Source: Candidatus Saccharimonadota bacterium (lineage in GTDB: Bacteria > Patescibacteriota > Saccharimonadia > Saccharimonadales > Saccharimonadaceae). From it: 64,000 bases of DNA. The position numbers were made by a program, and so were the translations under genes. Positions 33,205 through 41,231 of this stretch are shown piece after piece (the first letter of the stretch is position 1; every line of letters starts with the position of its first letter). Where the stretch lies: contig JAFYAV010000001.1 of the NCBI GenBank assembly GCA_017540545.1, positions 124,001 through 188,000 of the forward strand, given 5' to 3'. The notes under the pieces are model-generated. The model ran no database searches. It worked only from the letters and a program-made list of their open reading frames with translations, and had not been told where the DNA came from.

Positions 33205-35905
33205 AATGCTTTAGATCTTCCGCCTGCGAAATAGACATCCTAATCACTTCGCCCGATTCGCCATAATAGCTGTTCGACCTAGTCGTGCAGCTATATTTAC
33301 TGCACTCTAGCTCGAGATAACGCTTTTCGCCAGGATAATTACTATCATATACACCAACGTAATAATGATTCGAACCCTTTGCGTCCTGTATTAGGTTAAT
33401 TGCGTTCATTGCATGCAATCCACCAGAAAAGTACGCAAGAATCACTGGCGCTTCATGTCTGCGCATTCTTGACGCCATCAAGCTCATGAAATCATTCGAA
33501 TTCGTCATCGTCTTTACGTTCGTCTTCGCCACGGCGCTACCAACACCAATCGCACTCCCCGAACTATACATTTTTACTGTCGTCTGACGAATTTGCCCCG
33601 CATAAATCGCATTCATTAAGCTTCGGTCAATATCGTCCATTACAGTACTATTTTGCATTTTCACCTCATTGAGACGCGCCTTCTCAACCGCGTTATATGA
33701 AAACCCGTACTTCTTAATCTGATCATCTGCAGCAACTTTGGTTTTCTTTTTATAAAAATCGTACATGCCAGTCTTATTAATCTCCGTTCGCACATTATCG
33801 CTATAAGTCAGTGCTCCGTCCTTCATTACATATTTGTCGACAGGCTCTTGCTCTCCGAAATAATTTGCTCCAAACTGTGACATATATTTCAATGCACCCG
33901 TACGCAATTTGTAATCATACAAATTCTGATAATCCTTGAAGTATGACCAATTCAAGTTATAGCTATACGAAGTTAAGCCAGCCGCCGTTATTGCATCATG
34001 ACGTAGCGGCATTCTTCTCGAATAATATAACTGTGCAAACGTTGCCATCCCGTAACAATGCCCATCCACCAATAGATTCGAACTGTAATTTCTAAACGAA
34101 AAACCGTCGCGCGTCACCATAAAACCACTATCGGCCATCACGTAACCATCCATCTTACCGTCACCATCTACGTCTGCCAACTCGTCGTTCAATAAAACTT
34201 CCAAATTATTAAACACTTCATCTAGCCCCGTCACGTCTGAGCTCGAGAAAAGTTTGCAGCCCGTCTTTTCTGCAAGAATCTTCAAATCATTACTATACGC
34301 ACCCTCCCCAAAGCCCAACGCGCATACGCGCACATTTTGGCTAATCATTTCGCTAGCTATTATTTCCGCATTACCAGAAAGGTGATTTGCGTCTACGCCA
34401 TCAGTCAGGAGCACCAAAGTCTTCATGCTCGCCCCGTGCGAAAATTCCTTTGCGCCATCTCTAACTGCCCGGGCAATATTAGTCCCGTCCACTTTCACAC
34501 TTCGGCGTTCATTCATTCCTTCCAATGCTTTTTTCAAATCATCAATACTCGTTCCAACTTTAGCTGATGCTACAAAATCTCCACTAAACTCGCCCACGCC
34601 CACTTTCGCGCCCTTTTTATCTAGCCTTTCCGCCAGCTCTCTCGTTAACTGGAAGCGCCGCCCGTCCGGATCATTCGCATCAAGCTTCCCATTAAAATCT
34701 TTACCATCGTTCATCTTCTTATACTGCTCATTCGTGAACATGCTCCAAGAGTTGTCCAGCACAAACAGAATTTCCGAATCTTTATTCTCGAGATTCTTCG
34801 CTTTCTTGGAGCCAAGAATATAATACGAACTCAAATCGTCTATCTTGGCGCTCACCTTTCGCTGAGCCGCATCTATCTTTGTTGCAGTCGCCACATATTT
34901 TCCGCTACCCAAATCGTAGCGATAGAGAACAAGCTCATTCGCATTAATCCTTGCACTAGCCAGTTCGCTATCCAAATAGGCAATCGTCACCACAATCTCC
35001 GTTGTTTTACCGGCCGTATAAAAACTATACAACTTCGGAATTAATCCAGCCTTTTTGCTTAATGCCGCACCATTTGTAATATCTATCGTCGTATTTGCAA
35101 TGTCGCCTGTACCGCTCAACTTAAGGCGCACATTTCCACTACTGTACGTATAGCTCATCGTTCGCTCGCCATCTTTCTTTCCATCACCCTTCGAATCCGC
35201 CTTCAGTGGGCTAAAACCTAGTTTAATCTCGCTCGCATCATTTAAGCCATCACCATCCGTATCAGCCTTCAGTGGATTGGTTTTTGACGTAACGACTTCG
35301 TAACCATCCGCTAAACCATCGCCATCCGTGTCCGTTAGATCAATTTTCGTCCCCAACGAGCGCTCACGCTCGTTTACTAAACCGTCGCCATCGCTATCCG
35401 CGTCTCGGCGAGCTTTCGTCCTATATATGTCCTCCAATGCCAACGTTTCACCCTCGACGTCTTTCGTTACGACCATAAACGTTTTCTCAATCGTCCTCAA
35501 TTGATACTTCGCCCTTAAAGTGCACGCGCCAGCCCCCTCCGACAAATCCCACTTCACACCATCGTCACTCCGCTCCGGCTGTTTTATCTTATCGTTATTG
35601 CTACAGACACCCTCGTAACTCACGCCATCCAACACCCCCGCATTCGCGACTACACCTAATTTCACCGTCGTAGGCATTACGTAGTCTAAGCCAATATCGC
35701 CATAGTCCGTATCCCAATTGATATCGCCGCCTTTCAGCAAAAAGACCAGCACGCCAATCGCCACCACTGCCAAAACACCAATTACGCCCAAAATTATCAG
35801 CGCCACTGGTTTACGACTTTTTCTCGGCACATTCGGCACACTCGACACATCCGGCGCACTTGATGTATAGACCATATTATTTTGCTGCCCAACCTCTGGA
35901 TTCAT
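33197..35905 (-). CDS. anchored surface protein: TSP3 repeats, VWA domain, Cys-peptidase-like C terminus
   Basis: 902 codons. The N terminus is polar, followed by one membrane helix (~residues 31-56, VALIILGVIGVLAVVAIGVLVFLL). Calcium-binding type 3 repeats of DxDxDG type (e.g. DADSDGDGLVNE, DTDGDGLADG) cover residues ~165-245. A VWA domain has the MIDAS start VLDNSWSM (~residue 382) and a VLLTDGVD strand. A C-terminal domain has GHCYGMATFAQ (~615), a His in SGGLHAMNAI (~830) and an Asp/Asn in GVYDSNYPGE, a layout suggesting a papain-like cysteine peptidase. The upstream TGA-TATAAT (35926) is an extended -10. Likely a host-facing adhesin/protease; the peptidase role is inferred. Confidence 0.85.
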   Translation of the reverse strand: MNPEVGQQNNMVYTSSAPDVSSVPNVPRKSRKPVALIILGVIGVLAVVAIGVLVFLLKGGDINWDTDYGDIGLDYVMPTTVKLGVVANAGVLDGVSYEGVCSNNDKIKQPERSDDGVKWDLSEGAGACTLRAKYQLRTIEKTFMVVTKDVEGETLALEDIYRTKARRDADSDGDGLVNERERSLGTKIDLTDTDGDGLADGYEVVTSKTNPLKADTDGDGLNDASEIKLGFSPLKADSKGDGKKDGERTMSYTYSSGNVRLKLSGTGDIANTTIDITNGAALSKKAGLIPKLYSFYTAGKTTEIVVTIAYLDSELASARINANELVLYRYDLGSGKYVATATKIDAAQRKVSAKIDDLSSYYILGSKKAKNLENKDSEILFVLDNSWSMFTNEQYKKMNDGKDFNGKLDANDPDGRRFQLTRELAERLDKKGAKVGVGEFSGDFVASAKVGTSIDDLKKALEGMNERRSVKVDGTNIARAVRDGAKEFSHGASMKTLVLLTDGVDANHLSGNAEIIASEMISQNVRVCALGFGEGAYSNDLKILAEKTGCKLFSSSDVTGLDEVFNNLEVLLNDELADVDGDGKMDGYVMADSGFMVTRDGFSFRNYSSNLLVDGHCYGMATFAQLYYSRRMPLRHDAITAAGLTSYSYNLNWSYFKDYQNLYDYKLRTGALKYMSQFGANYFGEQEPVDKYVMKDGALTYSDNVRTEINKTGMYDFYKKKTKVAADDQIKKYGFSYNAVEKARLNEVKMQNSTVMDDIDRSLMNAIYAGQIRQTTVKMYSSGSAIGVGSAVAKTNVKTMTNSNDFMSLMASRMRRHEAPVILAYFSGGLHAMNAINLIQDAKGSNHYYVGVYDSNYPGEKRYLELECSKYSCTTRSNSYYGESGEVIRMSISQAEDLKHFN

Positions 35906-35925
35906 ACCACCTCTTGTTATTCAAA

Positions 35926-35931
35926 TTATAT
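35926..35931 (-). promoter_or_regulatory. extended -10 of the VWA protein gene
   Basis: TGA-TATAAT on the minus strand, ~21 nt before the ATG; AAGAGGTGGT is the likely ribosome binding site. Confidence 0.55.
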
Positions 35932-35968
35932 CAAACTGAGCGCAAAAATATCCGCCGCCAAAAGGAAA

Positions 35969-37231
35969 TTACTTCTTTTTTATAGCCTTCAGAGCTTTGA
36001 CAACTTCATCCAGCTCATAGTAAGGGTGAACTCCGTCTGCACGTTCGATTGTTTTTTCATTACCTTTACCCAAGAAGAGCACAGTGTCACCTTTTTTCGC
36101 CATCTTGCACGCCTCTAAAATCGCCGTCGGTCGATCTAGAATCTTAAATAAATTCTTCTCATCCTTCTTGCCTTGCTCGCGCGCGCCCTCTGCAATCTGC
36201 TCTAGAATTTCTTCTCCTGGAGTATCGCGATCATCTTCCTCCGTCAGCACCACAACATCCGCATATTTGCCAGCAAGTTCGCCCATCGGCTTGCGTTTCG
36301 ATGGATCGCGTCGCCCACCCGCCGAACCAAACACCACAATCAACCGCCCCTCGGTCGCTTTCTGCATATCAGGAAGTAGTTTCTCAAAGGCGTCTGGCGT
36401 ATGTGCGTAATCTACAATCGCCGTAAAAATTTGCCCTTCGTCCACTTTAACCATTCGCCCCTCAACCTCCGTCAGGGCAAAAATCCCTTTCTGGATTTCC
36501 TCATCCGATAGCCCCAAACGTTTTCCGACCGCCACGCAGGCCAGGGAATTATATACATTAAAATTGCCCGCAATTTGCGTACTAATCTTTAAATTATTCT
36601 CCGACGGGATAACATACTCAACGCCGTCCGGCTTCAGCTGTATTTTCTCGGCTTTCATCTTGCCGCTATTTACACCATACGTAACATAGTCCGTCACATC
36701 CTCCTCAAATAGCTCCGCACTCGGATCGTCAGCATTCACTACGCCATATTTGGCCTGCTTAAATAATTTTCGCTTTGCATCTCGATATTTTTCAAAAGTC
36801 CTATGGTAATCCAAATGCTCATGCGTCACATTCGTCATCACGGCAACTTCAATAGGAATCCCTAAGCTACGATGCTGAGCTAGAGCATGGCTCGTAAGCT
36901 CAAGCACCAAATATTCCGCTCCTGCCTCTACGATTTTCTTAATCCTCTTATTTAGCAGCCTAGAATCTACGGTCGTCATATGCTCCATCTGCTCATGGAT
37001 TTCACCTACACCCCAACCGACCGTCGTCATTACACCAGCTTTGCGTCCAGCTTCATTTAGCATCTTCCAAATCATAAAAGAAGTTGTTGTTTTTCCGTTC
37101 GTACCGGTCACACCAATCACTTTCAGCTTACGCCCCGGAAAACCATTTGCCACTCCCCAAAAAGCCGCTTTTCCTACATGATAGGGAATTACAATTTTAT
37201 CGTACAATGGAATCTTTTCTTTTATGCTCAT
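35969..37231 (-). CDS. murE: UDP-N-acetylmuramoyl-tripeptide synthetase (MurE-like)
   Basis: Mur ligase adding the third stem-peptide residue to UDP-MurNAc-dipeptide. P-loop VTGTNGKTTTSFMI (~residue 40), LELTSHALAQ, TNVTHEHLDYHRTFEKYRDAK and the C-terminal DYAHTPDAFEKLLP and VFGSAGGRRD motifs are all intact. The N-terminal substrate domain is short: the P-loop comes ~50 residues earlier than in typical MurE. The amino-acid specificity motif (usually DNPR for DAP) reads EEDDRDTPGEEI here, so specificity is unclear. Leaderless: minus-strand TATGAT (37238-37243) precedes ATG 37231. Confidence 0.9.
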   Translation of the reverse strand: MSIKEKIPLYDKIVIPYHVGKAAFWGVANGFPGRKLKVIGVTGTNGKTTTSFMIWKMLNEAGRKAGVMTTVGWGVGEIHEQMEHMTTVDSRLLNKRIKKIVEAGAEYLVLELTSHALAQHRSLGIPIEVAVMTNVTHEHLDYHRTFEKYRDAKRKLFKQAKYGVVNADDPSAELFEEDVTDYVTYGVNSGKMKAEKIQLKPDGVEYVIPSENNLKISTQIAGNFNVYNSLACVAVGKRLGLSDEEIQKGIFALTEVEGRMVKVDEGQIFTAIVDYAHTPDAFEKLLPDMQKATEGRLIVVFGSAGGRRDPSKRKPMGELAGKYADVVVLTEEDDRDTPGEEILEQIAEGAREQGKKDEKNLFKILDRPTAILEACKMAKKGDTVLFLGKGNEKTIERADGVHPYYELDEVVKALKAIKKK

Positions 37232-37237
37232 ATCTAC

Positions 37238-37243
37238 ATCATA
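37238..37243 (-). promoter_or_regulatory. -10 box of murE (leaderless)
   Basis: TATGAT on the minus strand, 6 nt before the ATG. Confidence 0.5.
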
Positions 37244-37284
37244 CCACCACACCCCCTACGGCTGCGCAGAAAGCATCAAATCAT

Positions 37285-37331
37285 AAAAGCCCCCGGCTCC
37301 GCTACAAGATGTAGCTTCGCCGAGGTTTTTT
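37285..37331. terminator. terminator downstream of the serpin gene
   Basis: Hairpin with GCTAC / GTAGC core and flanking CGGC / GCCG arms; T-run on both strands. It follows the minus-strand serpin gene. Confidence 0.7.
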
Positions 37332-37360
37332 GACGGAGTTTGAGGTAATAATCCTAATAC

Positions 37361-39118
37361 TTACTTCTTATTTTCCGTCGGCTCATATACTTTGCCGACA
37401 AACCATATCTCGCCAGTCTCTTTATCACGGATAAGATACATAAACGGTTTATCGAAAGTCAAATCAACTTTTTCTACTGGTACATCCCAGAGATATTCGA
37501 AGTGAGGGCCACCACTGCCAATACCACCACCGAGCACCGTAGTTGCACTGGCCTTTATCCCTTCATTCGAAAAATCAATCGTCGTATTATGTTTGGCAAT
37601 CTTGATATATGAGTTATAGGCTTCTCCGTTCGCCTTCGTCAGTTTTGTTACGCCAGACAAGTCCGCATTTTCTTCGCTAAACACATCTTCAATGCCGAGC
37701 GCCTTCAAATCATCCTTCAAATTTAACGAGCCATCATATTTAAACAACGGAATAGTTGCATCGATCCGTGTAATTACGCCTTCTTTAAAGTTTTCATTCT
37801 TCAGTTCCTTTAGGCCGTCAATATACTTCGCCGTCTTTGTTGCCGTCAAACTCTTTACAAACTCGCTCAAGCTATCTTCTTTCGGCATTATCCCCACGTA
37901 TTGCAACGTATTGCCATCATACTTCTTCAAATCCTTAGCGAATACTTTTACATCATCATCATAGTATACGTAATAATCGGTCGACGAATCGCCTTTTCCA
38001 TAATTCGCCTTCAGCTCTTCCATATATTGATCGACTTTCTTAGCTATCTTTGCCGTATCCGTATCTTTGATATCCTCATATTGCCCCTCATCGCTCTTCA
38101 GCCACTTCTTATATTCTTCGGTGACTTTAGCTCGAATCTTATCTTCGCCAACTTCTTTAATAATGTCGTAATTATTAAAGTTTGCGCCAATCTTAACAGA
38201 CTTAACGTTGCTAGAACCATTAAACTTTAGCGATTCGTATTTTTCTCTAATCCTATCAATACTTTGATTGAAATTCTCATGCTCGTAGCTTGAACTCCAA
38301 GAATCAAGGCCCTTACATGGTATCTTAATCCCGTCCTGGCATTGCAGGGCATAATTCCAATTCTGATCAATTGCCAAAGCGTTGACTAATGCAAAATCCA
38401 ACCCCTTCAAGTCTTCATCTTTCATCGTCTTGTCAATCAGACCTAACGTCTGCTTGTTAATCCAGGAATTCATCGCACTAGCACTCTTAAAACTATCGTA
38501 AATGACATCTGCATTATAATTTGTTTTCAGGCCATCAATATAGCTATCGATAATCTTATCTTTAGTTGCTTCACGGATAAACATCGCGTTAGCCAAAGAT
38601 GTATTTTTGCTATTGATATATTTCTTTACCTTATATCCACCAATTACGTTCTCGATCTGTTTTTTCGATTCGCCTTTGGCGCCATCCTTCAGCATCGCTA
38701 ATGCATACTTTACCGAAAGCGGACTATAGACATTATTTTCCTCGTTATTTTCGAGCTTCAAAAAGCTTAAATCAAAATCACTTAACTTGTTGTCCTTCAG
38801 GGCAAGGTCACTGTCGCTAACGACGGACTCCTGTTTTTGCTTACCATCCGCCCTCTGGCCATCATCTTTTTTATCTCCCGACCCCTGCAATAACACAATC
38901 GCCGCAACACATCCAGCCACCAATACTAGTACTAAGACCGTCGCCAATATAAGTATAGAGCCGCGACCTTTTTTACTTTTATCTGCGTTAACAGCAGTCG
39001 TATTTTCCGCAGGGCCCTCCACTGCAGACGCCTCGCTAGCGCCACCTTCTGCCGGCGCATCGGTTTGCTGCTCAACCGTCTCGACCGCTTGCTCGGACTG
39101 CTGATCCCGTTCTTCCAT
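37361..39118 (-). CDS. membrane-anchored serpin-family protease inhibitor
   Basis: 585 codons from the ATG at 39118 (MEERDQQSEQAVETVEQQTD), where GAGGT fits as ribosome binding site; an ATG at 39130 is in frame. An acidic Ala/Glu-rich tail is followed by a membrane helix (~residues 53-78), then a serpin domain: NVYSPLSVKYALAMLKDGAKGES (helix B/breach), AKHNTTIDFSNEGIKASATTV (hinge before the reactive loop) and DKPFMYLIRDKETGEIWFVGKV (C-terminal signature). The reactive loop is intact in length. It probably inhibits a host or environmental protease at the cell surface. A TATAAT lies upstream on the minus strand. Confidence 0.9.
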   Translation of the reverse strand: MEERDQQSEQAVETVEQQTDAPAEGGASEASAVEGPAENTTAVNADKSKKGRGSILILATVLVLVLVAGCVAAIVLLQGSGDKKDDGQRADGKQKQESVVSDSDLALKDNKLSDFDLSFLKLENNEENNVYSPLSVKYALAMLKDGAKGESKKQIENVIGGYKVKKYINSKNTSLANAMFIREATKDKIIDSYIDGLKTNYNADVIYDSFKSASAMNSWINKQTLGLIDKTMKDEDLKGLDFALVNALAIDQNWNYALQCQDGIKIPCKGLDSWSSSYEHENFNQSIDRIREKYESLKFNGSSNVKSVKIGANFNNYDIIKEVGEDKIRAKVTEEYKKWLKSDEGQYEDIKDTDTAKIAKKVDQYMEELKANYGKGDSSTDYYVYYDDDVKVFAKDLKKYDGNTLQYVGIMPKEDSLSEFVKSLTATKTAKYIDGLKELKNENFKEGVITRIDATIPLFKYDGSLNLKDDLKALGIEDVFSEENADLSGVTKLTKANGEAYNSYIKIAKHNTTIDFSNEGIKASATTVLGGGIGSGGPHFEYLWDVPVEKVDLTFDKPFMYLIRDKETGEIWFVGKVYEPTENKK

Positions 39119-39202
39119 TTTTGACCTCATTTATTTGCTATTATTATACCGCAAAAAATTTAAGCTTATTTACTGGAATATTCGACCACTAACCACTAGT
39201 AC

Positions 39203-39229
39203 TTAGCACTCGATGCTTGACAGTGCTAA
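39203..39229 (+). promoter_or_regulatory. CIRCE operator (HrcA-type)
   Basis: TTAGCACTC-N9-CAGTGCTAA, matching the CIRCE consensus except the first base of the right arm. Located before groES. Confidence 0.92.
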
Positions 39230-39245
39230 TTCACCGCGCTAAACT
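39217..39245 (+). promoter_or_regulatory. groES promoter overlapping CIRCE
   Basis: TTGACA (inside the CIRCE spacer and right arm)-N17-TAAACT. HrcA bound to CIRCE would block it. Confidence 0.8.
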
Positions 39246-39276
39246 AGATTTATACAAAAACATTAGGAGGAAATTC

Positions 39277-39531
39277 ATGGCTATTAAACCTCTTGCTGAC
39301 CGCGTCGTCGCTAAAAAGGACGCCGCCGTTGAGCAAACCGCTTCTGGTATCCTTCTCGGCGAAGCAAAAGAGAAGCAGAACACTGCAGTTGTAGAATCCG
39401 TTGGCCCAGACGTCAAAAACGTCATAAAAGGCGACCGCATTCTTTATCGCGATTATTCCGCATCCGAAATTAAGCTTGACGGAACCGATTACCTAATTAT
39501 CAAAGAAGAAGATATCCTAGCAACACTGTAA
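39277..39531 (+). CDS. groES: co-chaperonin GroES
   Basis: Heptameric lid of the GroEL chaperonin; 84 codons from the ATG at 39277 (MAIKPLADRVVAKKD). Contains the mobile-loop region TASGILLGEAKEKQ and the family tail TDYLIIKEEDILATL. AGGAGG lies 6 nt upstream. Shorter than usual (~95 residues), the loss being in loops. Directly upstream of groEL in one operon under CIRCE control. Confidence 0.95.
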   Translation: MAIKPLADRVVAKKDAAVEQTASGILLGEAKEKQNTAVVESVGPDVKNVIKGDRILYRDYSASEIKLDGTDYLIIKEEDILATL

Positions 39532-39543
39532 AAGGAGTAATAT

Positions 39544-41166
39544 ATGGCAAAGAAAGTATTTTATGACGCCGAAGCCCGCGAAAAAATCCTCGGCGGCGCT
39601 AAGGCTCTCTACGACGCCGTCAAGGTCACCTTTGGTCCTAAAGGGCGTAATGTAATTATCGAAAAAAGCTACGGCGCACCCACTATCACTCATGATGGCG
39701 TAACTGTCGCTGAGGCTGTCGAGCTGCCAAAAGAAGACGACGCGACTCTTGGTTATGAAATGGGCGCCAAACTCATCAAAACCGCCGCGCAAAAACTTAA
39801 CAAAGTCGCCGGCGACGGTACTACTACGGTTACCGTCCTAACTTACAACATTATCGCCGAAGCCAACAAGCTGATTGCGGCCGGTCACAACCCAATGGAT
39901 CTCCGTAAGGGTATCGAAGCTGCTGGCGCTGAAATAATTAAAGGTATCAACAAAACCGCCGAAAAAATCGACGGCGACAGCCAAAAGATTGCCGAAGTTG
40001 CCACTATTTCTGCTGGCGACGCCGAAATAGGCAAACTTATCGCTGACGTCATCGAAAAAATCGGCAAAGATGGCGTTGTCACGGTAGAGCAGGGACAAGG
40101 CCTCGAGATGCAATCTGAAATCACCGAAGGTTTCACCTATGACAAAGGTTTTGCATCCGCCTTCTTTGTTACCGACGCCAACCGCCAAGAAGCCGTCTTC
40201 GACAAGCCAGAAATCCTCATTACTGACAAAAAGATTTCCGCCGTTAACGATATCGTGCCATTCCTCGAGAAAATGGCACAAACTGGTCGCAAGGATCTCG
40301 TCATTATCGCCGAAGAAGTTGAAGGCGAAGCGCTCAGCGTTCTCGTTCTCAACAAACTCAAGGGCGTCTTTAATACTCTCGTCCTCAAAGCTCCAGCTTT
40401 TGGCGATCGTCGCAAAGAAATCATGGAAGATATCGCCACCCTTACCGGCGCAACCGTCGTTTCTGCCGACAAGGGCATGAGTCTCGAAAACTCCGGCCTC
40501 GAAGTTCTCGGCTCGGCACACAAGATCATTGCCACCAAGGACGAAACTACCATCATCAAGGGTGCAGGGAAGCAATCCGATGTCAAAGCTCGTATTGCTC
40601 AGATTGAAGCGCAGGCCGAAGCATCCAATTCAGATTACGAAACAGGCGAATTTAACAAACGTGCTGCCGCTCTCAAGGGTCGCGTTGCCGTTATTAAGGT
40701 TGGCGGTGCTACCGAAACCGAAATCGACGAAAAGAAATATCGCGTCGATGATGCCGTAGCTGCTACTAAAGCTGCCCTCGACGAAGGTATTGTCCCAGGC
40801 GGCGGCGTCACGCTCGTGAACCTCAGCAAAAATCTTAAGGACGACAATGCCGGCGCATCAATCTTGAAGAACGCCCTTAAGGCTCCATTCATCCACATCA
40901 CGGAAAATGCCGGCCTAAATAGCCAGGCGCTCCTCGCTGAAGTCGAAGCCGCTAAAGATGGGCAGGGCATTAATGTTATGACTCCAGAAAAAGGCCTCAT
41001 TGATCTCAAGAAGGCCGGCGTCATTGACCCAGCTCGCGTCACCCGAGAAGCTATCCAGAATGCCGTCAGCATTGCTGCCACAACTATTACCATGGGCGCT
41101 CTCGTTGTTGAACTCCCAGAGAAGAACGACGCTACTTCCGGTGCTAGCATGGGCGGAATGTATTAA
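39544..41166 (+). CDS. groEL: chaperonin GroEL
   Basis: 60-kDa chaperonin folding client proteins in the cytoplasm, 540 codons. Starts MAKKVFYDAEAREKILGGAK; ATP-binding GDGTTTVTVLTYNII (~residue 86) and the GIVPGGGV motif (~418) are intact, as is the C-terminal GGMY tail. AAAGGAG lies just before the ATG, 12 nt after groES. Co-expressed with groES under the CIRCE promoter. A bidirectional terminator follows at 41202. Confidence 0.97.
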   Translation: MAKKVFYDAEAREKILGGAKALYDAVKVTFGPKGRNVIIEKSYGAPTITHDGVTVAEAVELPKEDDATLGYEMGAKLIKTAAQKLNKVAGDGTTTVTVLTYNIIAEANKLIAAGHNPMDLRKGIEAAGAEIIKGINKTAEKIDGDSQKIAEVATISAGDAEIGKLIADVIEKIGKDGVVTVEQGQGLEMQSEITEGFTYDKGFASAFFVTDANRQEAVFDKPEILITDKKISAVNDIVPFLEKMAQTGRKDLVIIAEEVEGEALSVLVLNKLKGVFNTLVLKAPAFGDRRKEIMEDIATLTGATVVSADKGMSLENSGLEVLGSAHKIIATKDETTIIKGAGKQSDVKARIAQIEAQAEASNSDYETGEFNKRAAALKGRVAVIKVGGATETEIDEKKYRVDDAVAATKAALDEGIVPGGGVTLVNLSKNLKDDNAGASILKNALKAPFIHITENAGLNSQALLAEVEAAKDGQGINVMTPEKGLIDLKKAGVIDPARVTREAIQNAVSIAATTITMGALVVELPEKNDATSGASMGGMY

Positions 41167-41201
41167 AACACACCTCCAAAAAACAAAACCTCACACACGA
41201 G

Positions 41202-41230
41202 AATACCCCCAAAAAACTAGGGGGTATTTT
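41202..41230. terminator. bidirectional terminator
   Basis: AATACCCCC / GGGGGTATT hairpin between convergent groEL and the large surface protein gene, with T-run on the plus strand. Confidence 0.85.
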
Positions 41231-41231
41231 C

